From the NCBI GenBank assembly GCA_024279135.1, contig JAJRRU010000039.1:1-64000 (forward strand): a DNA stretch of 64,000 bases, in the 5' to 3' direction. This stretch comes from Alphaproteobacteria bacterium. Its GTDB lineage: Bacteria; Pseudomonadota; Alphaproteobacteria; Rhodospirillales; Casp-alpha2. Both the position numbers and the translations under genes were made by a program. Under the pieces are notes generated by a model, which saw only the letters and a program-made list of their open reading frames with translations, was not told the origin of the DNA and made no database searches. Every line of letters begins with the position of its first letter. Position 1 is the stretch's first letter. Below, in pieces: positions 52,709 to 61,796 of the stretch.

Positions 52709-54061
52709 TTAACGGATGACGATTTTATCACCCAGGGTCGTCTTCAGTTCGGTCTCTACATCGGCGATTGCATCCGATACAGATTTCTGACCCGTCCAGG
52801 ACCCTTCCAGGCCGCCCCACATGATCTCCCAGTACTGACCGAAGCTCACGTTGTTGGGCATTGCAGTAGCATGGGGTAACAGCCGCTTTGTAGCTTCCCT
52901 GGCCCAGCGGTCACCGGAATACAGATCAACACTGGATTGCGAACGGGTAATACCCAGATGCGCCGATTTGATGGCGTGCAGGGTATTGATCCGTGGTTCA
53001 GAGGCAATCTTGACCAGTTCAGCAGCAATAGCCACGGCATCATCGTCAGCCTGTTTGGTCAGCAGGTAGACCAACGGGTGTGTCAGCGTATTGGCCTTGC
53101 CGCCCGCATCACCAGCCGGGATCAGGGTAAACTGAATGTTACCAAAGAAGTCTTTCTGGCCTTCTTTTTTGGTATAACGCGCATAGTGCCACGTGCCACC
53201 ATGCCACAATCCGGCCTTGCCGTTGGCAACTTCGCCGTACCATTGATCCCACGGTGTTCCAATATGGTTTTTGCGGGTAACGCCAAGTGCTACGGCGTCA
53301 ACGAAGAATTGGTAAAATTTGGTCATAGCGGCCTTATCGAAGACCAGCTTGCCATCAGAGTTTTCGATCTGCCCGCCGAAGCTGGTGTAAAATTGCCAGT
53401 AGTCCGGTCCGTTGGATACACGTGGGTAGAAACCGTAACCGGGTTTAACCAGACCGGCATCCTGAATTTTTTTGGCATCCGTCAAAACATTCTGCAAGGT
53501 ATAATCACCGGCCTGAACCTTTGCAGGCAGCGCATTGATATCCGCATCTGAATAACCGATGGTGCGCATGTAATCTTTCCAGAAGAAAAACGGACGGGAC
53601 TCGGCATCCTGTGGCAGGCCGTAAACTTTTCCATTGAACGAGGAAATCTGCATCAGATTATCGTATATGTCATTAATCGGCCACGAATCCAGATCAACAT
53701 AATCTTCGATAGGAACGATCAAACCGGATTGTGACCAGGCGGCGATATCTTCATGGCCGGCCACAACAATATTGGGTGCAGTACCAGCCTCGGCGGCCAG
53801 TGTCACAGCTTGTTTGAATTCATCCCATTGAGTGTATGGCTTGCCTTCAATGGTAATCTTCAGGTCTTCACCAAGCACCTCGGCCTCAGCCTCGAGTAAC
53901 GTGGCGGCGAGTTTGATGGCATCAATTCTGTAGTTGTCATTGGGACCGCTACCACCGGACCAGACAGAAATCGTATATTCGGCAGCCATGGCACCACTTG
54001 TACCAAACGTCAGCATTACCGCTGTTGCCAACATTGCAAATGTATTTTTGTAACGTATCAT
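52709..54061 (-). CDS. CUT1-type ABC transporter substrate-binding protein (family 1)
   Basis: Periplasmic receptor of 450 residues; the signal peptide ends near GAMA-AEYTISVW. It shows family 1 traits: TISVWSGGSGPNDNYRIDAI, NIVVAGHEDIAAWSQSGLIV and GKVYGLPQDAESRPFFFWKD. It is the first gene of the minus-strand carbohydrate operon. The leader includes a candidate LacI operator (54167-54182). The neighbouring double GDPD suggests a glycerophosphodiester or related ligand. Confidence 0.95.
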   Translation of the reverse strand: MIRYKNTFAMLATAVMLTFGTSGAMAAEYTISVWSGGSGPNDNYRIDAIKLAATLLEAEAEVLGEDLKITIEGKPYTQWDEFKQAVTLAAEAGTAPNIVVAGHEDIAAWSQSGLIVPIEDYVDLDSWPINDIYDNLMQISSFNGKVYGLPQDAESRPFFFWKDYMRTIGYSDADINALPAKVQAGDYTLQNVLTDAKKIQDAGLVKPGYGFYPRVSNGPDYWQFYTSFGGQIENSDGKLVFDKAAMTKFYQFFVDAVALGVTRKNHIGTPWDQWYGEVANGKAGLWHGGTWHYARYTKKEGQKDFFGNIQFTLIPAGDAGGKANTLTHPLVYLLTKQADDDAVAIAAELVKIASEPRINTLHAIKSAHLGITRSQSSVDLYSGDRWAREATKRLLPHATAMPNNVSFGQYWEIMWGGLEGSWTGQKSVSDAIADVETELKTTLGDKIVIR

Positions 54062-54166
54062 TTTACCCAGTCTCCCATTTTAGTGTTCAATTTATATAGT
54101 CAACGCCCATTAATCAGGCACTTGTTCAGTGTTCACGAAGATCAATTGAAAAGAGTAAACCATACA

Positions 54167-54182
54167 TTGCACACGTGTGCAA
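54167..54182. promoter_or_regulatory. 16-bp perfect palindrome, candidate LacI operator
   Basis: TTGCACACGTGTGCAA is a perfect 16-bp palindrome 106 bp upstream of the binding-protein start. LacI-family operators are typically such palindromes with a central CG. The operon encodes a LacI regulator, so this is its best candidate site. The promoter itself is not clear. Confidence 0.65.
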
Positions 54183-54297
54183 ATAAATTCAACAGCACAC
54201 TGATTTGCCAGTGAAAATTGCTCGTAACGGGGAAATGCCGTGGTAATCTGGCCAATAGGGATAAACCGGAATGATCGGAAGCTAGGGTCAGGACCCA

Positions 54298-56655
54298 TTA
54301 ATCCCAGCCAAATTGTTTCAGGAGTTCGAGTGCTCTTGCATGGCCCTGATCAGCGGCTTTGCGTAACCAGCGCTTGGCCTGACTGTCACTTTTTGTCACA
54401 CCATCGCCATTATAATACATTACACCAAGATTAGACTGAGCTATGGCATACCCTTGTTCTGCGGATTTCTGATACCAGCGAACGGCCTCGCCATTACTCT
54501 TGGCAACTCCCCTGCCAGTTTCATAAAATACACCAAGATTAAATTGGGCACTGGCATCACCTTGTTCAGCGGACTTTTGGTACCAACGAGCGGCCTGGTC
54601 ATCACTCTTGGCAACTCCCCTGCCATTTTCATAAAATATACCCAGGTTAAATTGAGCAGTGGCATACCCTAGTTCAGCGGATTTCTGATACCAGCGAGCG
54701 GCCTGGTCATCACTCTTGGCAACTCCCCTGCCAATTTCATAGAATACACCAAGATTATATTGGGAAACACGATCGTTTTGCTCTGCGGCTTTTTGAAACC
54801 AGCGAAATGCTTCAGCATCATTTTTGGCTACACCGTCACCCCTGTCATACATCATACCCAGATAAGATTGACCAGTGACGTCACCTTGTTCGGCGGCCTT
54901 GCGAAACCAGCGAACGGCCTCCATATCATTCTCGGCAATGCCAAAGCCATTATCATACATCACACCAAGGTTAGTTTGGGCATTGGCATGGCCTTGCTCA
55001 GCGGCTTTTTGAAACCAGCGAACAGCCTCCAAATAATTCTTCTCAACACCAAAGCCACTATTATACATCACACCAAGACGGGATTGAGCATCGGGATAGC
55101 CTTGTTCGGCGGCCTTGCGATACCAACCTACAGCCTCCACATCACTTTGCGAAACACCTCTACCATATTGGTACATAGAACCAAGTGAAGCCTGGGCCAC
55201 AGCTAAACCTTGTTCGGCTGCCTTACCATACCAACGAACGGCCTCCTTATCATTTTGCGTAACACCACTGCCATACTGATACATTATACCAAGCCTGGAT
55301 TGGGCATTGGCCCGGCCACGTTCGGCCGCCTTGCGATACCAGCGAACGGCTTCGGCGGCATCTTTGGCAACACCGTCACCTTCCTCATACATAAATCCAA
55401 GGTTTGTATAGGCCGATAAATAATTTTGTTCTGCGGCCTGACGATAGTACGACAATGCCCGGTCAAAGTTACCGTCTTTATGGTTTGCACGACCCAGTTG
55501 ATATATAAAACGTCGCTCATCTGGATATTGCCTCAAAGCCTGTTCACAGGACCGTATGGCCTCACCCGCATTTAAATTATACCAGTTAACACCCGGACCG
55601 ACCCTGTCTTCATCACTGGAATGGGCTGCCAGCCTGTCACATTCCATAATCGGTGCACGGGTTGGTGTTGATTTATTTAAGTCCTGGGCTGGATTGATCG
55701 CAGCGACTTGTGTCTGTCGCATGTTACCAATTTTTATTTTGGCAATCGGCACAAACAGGCCGTTTGGAAATTGAGCCAAATAGGCTTCATACATTGCGGG
55801 ATCGTTGCTGTTTTTTATCTCATCCCAAAATTGCCGTTCAGGAGTCAAAGAGGTCTGTTGGAAGGCCGCCCCGGTTGACGATTGAGCTGTTGGTGTGCGC
55901 GATGGATTAAAGAAGAAGTCTCCCCCGATCAGTGATGAACTCTCCCACGGGGTCTGATCATTGTTGGTGACACTCCGTACCACATTGCGGACTTTCCTGA
56001 ACATCTGCTCGACGGCAACCCCCGGTTCAAGCATGGCGCTGGTCAGTGCTGTTGTGTAGGGACTGTTACTGCCATCGCCATCAGCAGCCACATCACCGGG
56101 TGAGGTGGCATACGCAATGAAGGAGCCTGTGGGGGCATCCATTTCGGCCAGTCCCCGGCCTCCAGAGCGGTTGCTGCTCAGGAATGGATTATTGCGGCAG
56201 GCATCAAGAATGACAAAATTCAGCCCGGCTCCGCTGTGTTCCATCATGGACAGAACGGCATTGGCATCTATGGCTTCAATATCTACATCACCCTCACTAC
56301 TGATCTGGGCATCTACGGGAATGATGTAATTACTTCCCTTAACCTGAACACCGTGTCCCGCGTAATAAAACAGGCCGACAGCATCATCACCGCCAGATTT
56401 TAGTAATTTACCAAAATCACGGACGGCGCGTTTCATGGATTTCTGTGAAGCATCGATCCGCTCGATAACCTCAAAGCCGAGGCTGCGCAGGGTGCCCGTC
56501 ATCAATCGTGCATCGTTAGGGGGATTAGCCAGTGGGCTGACTGCGGAATAATTCCCATTACCGATTACCAGAGCCACACGCTTTTCAGCCTGAGCCTGAC
56601 CGATCAGGGTAAACAAAAGAGCCGTAAAGGCAATGACGCTAATCAGGCGGTGCAA
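54298..56655 (-). CDS. Secreted caspase-like (C14) protein with Sel1 repeats
   Basis: A 785-residue protein. I choose the TTG at 56655 because GGGAGGGAG lies just upstream and the result is a clean signal peptide (HRLISVIAFTALLFTLIGQA, cleaved near AQA-EKRVAL). The ATG at 56688 would add eleven polar residues. The caspase p20 domain (about 25-260) has the catalytic His in YYAGHGVQVKG and the Cys in LDACRNNPF. A TPR-like stretch follows, then ten 36-residue Sel1 repeats (about 412-772). Probably a periplasmic protease or scaffold, bound to partners through the repeats. The role is unknown; such proteins are common and varied in Proteobacteria. Confidence 0.92.
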   Translation of the reverse strand: MHRLISVIAFTALLFTLIGQAQAEKRVALVIGNGNYSAVSPLANPPNDARLMTGTLRSLGFEVIERIDASQKSMKRAVRDFGKLLKSGGDDAVGLFYYAGHGVQVKGSNYIIPVDAQISSEGDVDIEAIDANAVLSMMEHSGAGLNFVILDACRNNPFLSSNRSGGRGLAEMDAPTGSFIAYATSPGDVAADGDGSNSPYTTALTSAMLEPGVAVEQMFRKVRNVVRSVTNNDQTPWESSSLIGGDFFFNPSRTPTAQSSTGAAFQQTSLTPERQFWDEIKNSNDPAMYEAYLAQFPNGLFVPIAKIKIGNMRQTQVAAINPAQDLNKSTPTRAPIMECDRLAAHSSDEDRVGPGVNWYNLNAGEAIRSCEQALRQYPDERRFIYQLGRANHKDGNFDRALSYYRQAAEQNYLSAYTNLGFMYEEGDGVAKDAAEAVRWYRKAAERGRANAQSRLGIMYQYGSGVTQNDKEAVRWYGKAAEQGLAVAQASLGSMYQYGRGVSQSDVEAVGWYRKAAEQGYPDAQSRLGVMYNSGFGVEKNYLEAVRWFQKAAEQGHANAQTNLGVMYDNGFGIAENDMEAVRWFRKAAEQGDVTGQSYLGMMYDRGDGVAKNDAEAFRWFQKAAEQNDRVSQYNLGVFYEIGRGVAKSDDQAARWYQKSAELGYATAQFNLGIFYENGRGVAKSDDQAARWYQKSAEQGDASAQFNLGVFYETGRGVAKSNGEAVRWYQKSAEQGYAIAQSNLGVMYYNGDGVTKSDSQAKRWLRKAADQGHARALELLKQFGWD
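54340..55419. repeat. Ten in-frame 108-bp repeats encoding Sel1 motifs
   Basis: DNA repeats with a 108-bp period encode the consensus A-x-x-NLG-x-MY-x-x-G-x-GV-x-K. Two adjacent units (about 54,560-54,760) are much more alike than the rest, with identical runs such as SDDQAARWYQKSAE. This suggests recent unit duplication or gene conversion. Confidence 0.85.
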
Positions 56656-56989
56656 GGCTCCCTCCCATGCTTCATGTGCTATTAGCATAACGTGATATGA
56701 TTACCAGGTAAATGGGCAAGCCCACCGGGGCCTGCCTGGGCTCACCGGGATAAACTTATTGTCTGACGTCAGACAAGCGAAAACAAAACGTCCACCTCTA
56801 TCTATAACAAACATTGAAACTGCATAATCGGCGAGTTTTTCAACAGCCTCAGCCAAGAGGAGATATTTGGGGGAGACGACGAATGAGGAATGAAAATATA
56901 GCGGCCTAAAAAGTGAGGTGTTGCCCACTTTTTCAGACACGTCCAAAACAGTATGCCGATAATAGTAATTTCTTATAAAAAACAGCAAA
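56656..56989. other. Intergenic region with an 18-bp palindrome
   Basis: This 334-bp gap between the second TRAP operon and the caspase-like gene holds no supported gene. It contains the perfect palindrome TTGTCTGACGTCAGACAA (56759-56776), about 105 bp upstream of the caspase-like start, and a GC-rich stretch at 56716-56750 with an AGCCCA/TGGGCT inverted repeat. Confidence 0.6.
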
Positions 56990-58261
56990 TTACCGAAATA
57001 ATTTCGGCAAGAAAGAAGATAATTCTGGGATAAGGACAAGCATAATCACGACGGCAAACTCAACAACCAGGAACGGCAACACGGCTTTCATGACATGGGA
57101 AACAGGGCTCTCCGCAATTCGGCAAGCGACGAACAGACAAACCCCGACGGGGGGTGTGATTAAGCCCAAAGTCAGTGTCAGGATTATAACCATCGCCAAT
57201 TGCATTGGGTCAATGTTCATGCTCATCGTTACCGGCAGCAACATCGGCACGATGAGTACGATTGCAGCGCCGGGTTCCAGAAAAGTTCCAATTATTAACA
57301 GCATACCTGCCAGGGCCATCATAAACAGGGTCGGGTTATCTGAAAATAACAGGGCGAAATTCTGTACCCACATGGCAATACCACCGATGGTCAGAACGTA
57401 GGAAACGACCGTTGCTGCGGCGATAATCAGATAAACAGTCGCCGTGATTCGGGCACTGCAACACAGAGCTTCCCATAACTGCTGTAAATCAAGGCTTTTA
57501 AAGACAAACCAGGAAATAATCAGGGCATAGAGAACAGCAATTCCGCCAGCTTCTGTCGCGGTGAATACACCGGAAAGAGTTCCTCCGACGATTACGCCCG
57601 GAAGCCCCAGTACCAGCAACCCATCACGGATCAGGAGCCCTACCTCACCTTTTTTGATATCAATTCGTGACCGGGGGAGTTTGCCGCCACGAGCCTGAAA
57701 CCAAATCACCAACCACATTGCCCCTGCCAGTAACAAACCCGGAATAACCCCGGCGACAAACAGGTCTATTACTGAAATGCGGGTGACAGCAGCATAAATA
57801 ATCATAATCACTGATGGCGGGATAATCGGACCGATAATTGAGGAGGCGATGGTAACCGCAGCGGCATAGTTTTTATCATAGCCTTCTTCCGGCATTCCTT
57901 TGATGAAAACTTGCCCAAGAGCGGCTGTATCGGCGACGGCGGCACCAGAAATTCCGGCAAAAAATACCGAGGATGAGACATTGGCGTAAGCCGTACCACC
58001 CGGCACCCCCCTTGTCACAAGACCGGCCAACCGGATAAGGCGGGCAGTAATGCCACCCCTATTCATAATCTCTCCGGCAAACACATAAAAGGGCGCAGCA
58101 AGCAAAATGAAGTTATCCATACCCGTGAACAGGCGTGTCGGAACGGAAATCAGGCTAAGATCAAGAGCCCAAAGGCCAATAGCTCCGGCAATTCCCAGTG
58201 AAAAAACAATCGGAACACCAATGATGAGCATGACGATAAAAGCTATTGCCATAAAGATCAT
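56990..58261 (-). CDS. TRAP transporter large permease (DctM type), second system
   Basis: Inner-membrane permease of 423 residues. It has LLAAPFYVFAGEIMNRGGIT, FFAGISGAAVADTAALGQVF and VTIASSIIGPIIPPSVIMII, the usual DctM segments. Its ATG overlaps the small-subunit stop as ATGA. The operon order is receptor, small and large permease, in front of nothing else on this strand before the caspase-like gene. Confidence 0.96.
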   Translation of the reverse strand: MIFMAIAFIVMLIIGVPIVFSLGIAGAIGLWALDLSLISVPTRLFTGMDNFILLAAPFYVFAGEIMNRGGITARLIRLAGLVTRGVPGGTAYANVSSSVFFAGISGAAVADTAALGQVFIKGMPEEGYDKNYAAAVTIASSIIGPIIPPSVIMIIYAAVTRISVIDLFVAGVIPGLLLAGAMWLVIWFQARGGKLPRSRIDIKKGEVGLLIRDGLLVLGLPGVIVGGTLSGVFTATEAGGIAVLYALIISWFVFKSLDLQQLWEALCCSARITATVYLIIAAATVVSYVLTIGGIAMWVQNFALLFSDNPTLFMMALAGMLLIIGTFLEPGAAIVLIVPMLLPVTMSMNIDPMQLAMVIILTLTLGLITPPVGVCLFVACRIAESPVSHVMKAVLPFLVVEFAVVIMLVLIPELSSFLPKLFR

Positions 58262-58794
58262 AGCTTATTCTCCTCTGCCTTGTCTTGCCCGGCCTTGTTC
58301 TCTTGGGCGGCTTCTTTTTTTAGCGCATCCTTGGGAAGAATCATCAGGCAGAGCACATTGACCAACATTAGTGTTGCTCCAACCGGAATCGCCATATAGG
58401 GGATTGCCATGGGAATTTGGGTCGCGGGGGAAAGCTGTCGCATATTATCAATGGCGGAGGGGTAACCTTCCCACATCAGGAGAATACAAAACGCAGCGAT
58501 GCAGACGAGGACCAACATTCGTATAAGATTACTGATTAATTGGGACTTAACGTTGTCAAACAAACTGATGGCCATATGCTCGCCCCGAAACAAGGCTGAG
58601 CTACCAGCAAGAAAGACCATCCATGTTGTTGAATAACGCATGGTCTCTTCGCTCCAGGAAAGTGGATCAACCAATATATATCGAAAGTAAATTTGTGCCA
58701 GGTTCATCACAATGACGGTAACCAGCAAGACAGCGGCAATGCTTTCCGTCAATTTGGAGAGTCTCATACCGATCCTGAATGCGGTGTCCTTCAT
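58258..58794 (-). CDS. TRAP transporter small permease (DctQ type), second system
   Basis: Small subunit of 178 residues with four transmembrane segments and the family stretch DPLSWSEETMRYSTTWMVFL followed by AGSSALFRGEHMAIS. The tail is hydrophilic and rich in Lys and Glu. It lies 122 bp after the receptor gene. Confidence 0.94.
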   Translation of the reverse strand: MKDTAFRIGMRLSKLTESIAAVLLVTVIVMNLAQIYFRYILVDPLSWSEETMRYSTTWMVFLAGSSALFRGEHMAISLFDNVKSQLISNLIRMLVLVCIAAFCILLMWEGYPSAIDNMRQLSPATQIPMAIPYMAIPVGATLMLVNVLCLMILPKDALKKEAAQENKAGQDKAEENKL

Positions 58795-58916
58795 TACTCT
58801 TTTCCATTAGTGAGCAATATTGTAATTAAAAATATATGGGATAAATTAACAAATAATAGATGAAAAAAGAGGGAAGCGGCAATGCCACTCCCCACTTTTT
58901 ACCAGGGATTGAAAGC

Positions 58917-59942
58917 TTAGTTACCGTACAGGGCCGGCTCGTAAGACTCCGCAGTTTCGAGAAGGCTTTTAACCAGCTCGGCACCAACTTGCTCGCGCAA
59001 GTATTCTAGAACTGGTTCTTGGGAAACAGTAGAGAATTTTGATTTCTCAGCCATTGTTGTCATATGGATTTCAACGCCTTTTGCTCTGATCAGGTCGATG
59101 TATTTTTTAGCACCTGCAAGCTTGGCCGTATTCTCAATCTGGGCGGCCAAAGTCGCGGCTTCCATAACGATGGCCTTCTCATCATCGCTCAACCCACTAA
59201 AGAATTTATCGTTAATGATATAAGCGTGAACACCCAGGATATGCTCATCAGTAGACATATACTTCTGAACGTCCATCAGATTGTAGTCATAGTTAACCTG
59301 AGCTGGGTTTTCCTGGCCATCGATAACGCCTTGCTTGGCAGCCATGATGATTTCAGATCCTGGCATTGGTGTTGCAGCAGCACCGAAAGACTCAACGAAG
59401 CGTATGAATACAGGGCTTTCCATCACACGAATTTTCAAACCTTTAAGATCAGCAGGCGTACGGATTGGGCGAACGTTATTGGTGAAATCACGGAAACCGT
59501 TCTCACCCCAGGACATAATACGAATACCTGTTTCTTTTCGCATGTTGTCTGCCAGGTCTTTAAAGAACGGACTCTTAAATACGGCCCAGGCATGGGCAGA
59601 AGATTTAAACAGGTAGGGAATAGATAGAACCTGAATATCCTGGTAGAAACCAGCCAGAGCGCCAGTATCAACGAGGCAGACTTCAATAGCACCTTGCTGG
59701 ACCTGTTCGGCACAGGCACGCTCGGCACCTAGCTGAGCGCTTGGGAACAATTTGACTGTAAGTTTACCTTCAGTCTTGTACTCGACATGGTTTTTGAATG
59801 CGACCAGGGCATTCCATTCCGGATTATCACCTTGAGGAGCGTTCATGCCGAATTTGATGGTTTGTGCGAAAGAGGGACCGGCAGCACCGACCATGATAGC
59901 GATGGTAGCAACAACCAATATTTTTTTGAAGAAATTGTTCAT
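58917..59942 (-). CDS. TRAP transporter solute-binding protein (DctP type), second system
   Basis: Periplasmic receptor of 341 residues; the signal peptide ends near PSFA-QTIKFGMN. The ligand Arg is in LKGLKIRVMESPVFIRF and the signature GVIDGQENPAQVNYDYNLMD is present. AGAAGG lies 8-13 bases before the ATG. The leader carries a 32-bp tandem duplication that includes this ribosome site. The ligand is unknown; the MlrC gene upstream and the ALDH gene further on hint at an organic acid or peptide-derived acid. Confidence 0.95.
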   Translation of the reverse strand: MNNFFKKILVVATIAIMVGAAGPSFAQTIKFGMNAPQGDNPEWNALVAFKNHVEYKTEGKLTVKLFPSAQLGAERACAEQVQQGAIEVCLVDTGALAGFYQDIQVLSIPYLFKSSAHAWAVFKSPFFKDLADNMRKETGIRIMSWGENGFRDFTNNVRPIRTPADLKGLKIRVMESPVFIRFVESFGAAATPMPGSEIIMAAKQGVIDGQENPAQVNYDYNLMDVQKYMSTDEHILGVHAYIINDKFFSGLSDDEKAIVMEAATLAAQIENTAKLAGAKKYIDLIRAKGVEIHMTTMAEKSKFSTVSQEPVLEYLREQVGAELVKSLLETAESYEPALYGN

Positions 59943-59946
59943 TTTT

Positions 59947-60009
59947 TTTACCTTCTTGAAAATTTTAGGGTGTGAGTATTTACCTTCTTGAAAATTTTAG
60001 GGTGTGAGT
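59947..60009. repeat. 32-bp tandem duplication in the second TRAP leader
   Basis: Two 31-base identical blocks (59947-59977 and 59979-60009), each starting TTTACCTTCTTGAAAATTTT, have a 32-bp period. On the sense (minus) strand each block contains AGAAGGTAAA, so the ribosome-binding segment exists in two copies, one next to the ATG and one 32 bases upstream. Confidence 0.95.
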
Positions 60010-60175
60010 GATTCAACTTGTTTTTATGGATTATTCTTTTTGTTCTTTCAAAACACTATGGACAATATTTCGATTTGGCGAATGCTAAGAAATGATAGAC
60101 CAATGCCGTGAATGTATAGTTCCGTACGGATTTTAGAAAAATGATTTATTGTCAATATGTTAGGAATCAGACTAT

Positions 60176-61717
60176 TTATGTTCTACCTTTTTCATCAAAG
60201 GAAAATTCTACATTTTCATCAATTGGAAATACCGGTCTGGGGATAAACTGGAAATCAAATCGTGACAGAATGGGTGATGTCAGACCAGGTGTATCGACTT
60301 CTATGACTTGGCCATCAGAGAAGAATTCATCGAAACCGGCTCGGAAATGCCCCCGGGATTTAACGACAACTGATCTCGCATTGGCAATGTCTATCCCCAT
60401 CATCTCAAGGAATACCGGATCGGCACATTGCGTACGGATAGAAATTACAACGACCTGAATACTATCCAATACAAGAAGCGCAGCCTGGCCCAGATTCATG
60501 CTACGGCCACTATAAAGACCGCGCCTGCCGACACATTCTCCATCTTTCAGGCATAGCACTCTGGCTTCAGCCTCAAAAGGGCGGGAAAATTCATCCGTCC
60601 CATCGCGGTTAAAGACAGCATTAAATACAGTGCCTTCACCCAGGTTACGCGCTTCTTTAGCCAATTCAGGGTCAAAAATTATCCCGACAACAACCCCCTT
60701 CGCTTTAGCTTTATGCAGGGCTTCAAGAATCCACATTGTGTTACCATTACCACCCCCCCCGGGATTATCTGCAACATCAGCCAAAATCGGGGCCTGTAAC
60801 CTTGTATCTTCACCTGCAGCGATAACCTGTTTCACAGCATCTTCAAGCGAAGTCAGGTGAGGGGTGTATCTTAAGTGGTCATCCCAAATCTTTTTCGCGA
60901 TTGTGTTAGCAACATCTTCTGCTGCTCCTGCGTTTTGTCTGGCCGTGACGATGATGCACAGCCCATTCTTGGGCGTGTCACTGTAAACAAACCCCCCGAG
61001 AATTGACACATTGATGATTTCGTCGCTTAGCAATGATTGTCCGAAATTGATAATATCGGCATAGGGACCATGCTCCGTTAAAAGCGTCACAGTTGGAGGC
61101 GTGAGTGGCAGGCGAATAAAAGCAATTTTCGGCCTCATACCTTTAAACATTTCCAATAAAATATCAGCCACTTCAATACCACGATCGCGCATATCAACAT
61201 GGGGATTTGTCCGGTAAGCCACTATCGCATCGGCCATTTCAACCATTTGCTCTGAAACGTTTGCATGCAGATCGAGCGTTGCAACCACCGGCACATCAGG
61301 TCCGACGACAGACCTGACCATCGCGAATATTTCACCATCCGGGTCACAGTGTTTCGTGGTAATCATGGCGCCATGATTGGAAATATAAACGCCATCCAAT
61401 GGCATTGCAGCTTCAAGCCGTGCTTTCATATCTTCAAAGGTGATTTTGAAAAATTGGTGATCCATGGGGCCACCTGCTTCGACCAACCCTACCAAAATCG
61501 GTATGGGAACCCAATCACATTGCCGGTTCATAGCACTATAAAAACCACAAATTTCGGTGGGTAGCTTGGGGTCAGAGCATTTTAAATCTTCCAGGATCTC
61601 AGTCCCGGCTAGATATACACGGTTCAGGAAATCGTCCTTGACGGTCACAGGGGCAAAGCGGTTACTTTCTAGCATCAAGCCAAGAATAGCGACGCGTCGG
61701 GAAGAGCTGCCGATCAT
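60176..61717 (-). CDS. MlrC-family (M81) metallohydrolase
   Basis: A 513-residue protein of the MlrC/DUF1485 family, named after the microcystin-degradation enzyme but widespread outside it. The first domain has VYISNHGAMITTKHCDPDGE, VVATLDLHANVSEQMVEMAD and YRTNPHVDMRDRG, which supply probable metal ligands. The second domain has ADVADNPGGGGNGNTMWILE. AAGGAG precedes the ATG. It lies upstream of the TRAP receptor on the same strand with a 233-bp gap and may hydrolyse what the transporter imports. Confidence 0.9.
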   Translation of the reverse strand: MIGSSSRRVAILGLMLESNRFAPVTVKDDFLNRVYLAGTEILEDLKCSDPKLPTEICGFYSAMNRQCDWVPIPILVGLVEAGGPMDHQFFKITFEDMKARLEAAMPLDGVYISNHGAMITTKHCDPDGEIFAMVRSVVGPDVPVVATLDLHANVSEQMVEMADAIVAYRTNPHVDMRDRGIEVADILLEMFKGMRPKIAFIRLPLTPPTVTLLTEHGPYADIINFGQSLLSDEIINVSILGGFVYSDTPKNGLCIIVTARQNAGAAEDVANTIAKKIWDDHLRYTPHLTSLEDAVKQVIAAGEDTRLQAPILADVADNPGGGGNGNTMWILEALHKAKAKGVVVGIIFDPELAKEARNLGEGTVFNAVFNRDGTDEFSRPFEAEARVLCLKDGECVGRRGLYSGRSMNLGQAALLVLDSIQVVVISIRTQCADPVFLEMMGIDIANARSVVVKSRGHFRAGFDEFFSDGQVIEVDTPGLTSPILSRFDFQFIPRPVFPIDENVEFSFDEKGRT

Positions 61718-61796
61718 AAAATCAATCTCCTTATATAATTTAGGGATGATCCTACATCGGGTTGTTTATCAGCTCCAATGCTAGCTTGGTCTAGCT

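Noticed and set aside
54340-55419. Regular 108-bp periodicity as a CRISPR or satellite array
   Set aside because: Repeats are in frame, diverged at third positions and encode Sel1 motifs.
56701-57039. 112-codon minus-strand open frame between TRAP and caspase-like genes
   Set aside because: Composition is not coding-like, it overlaps the DctM end and has no recognisable motif.
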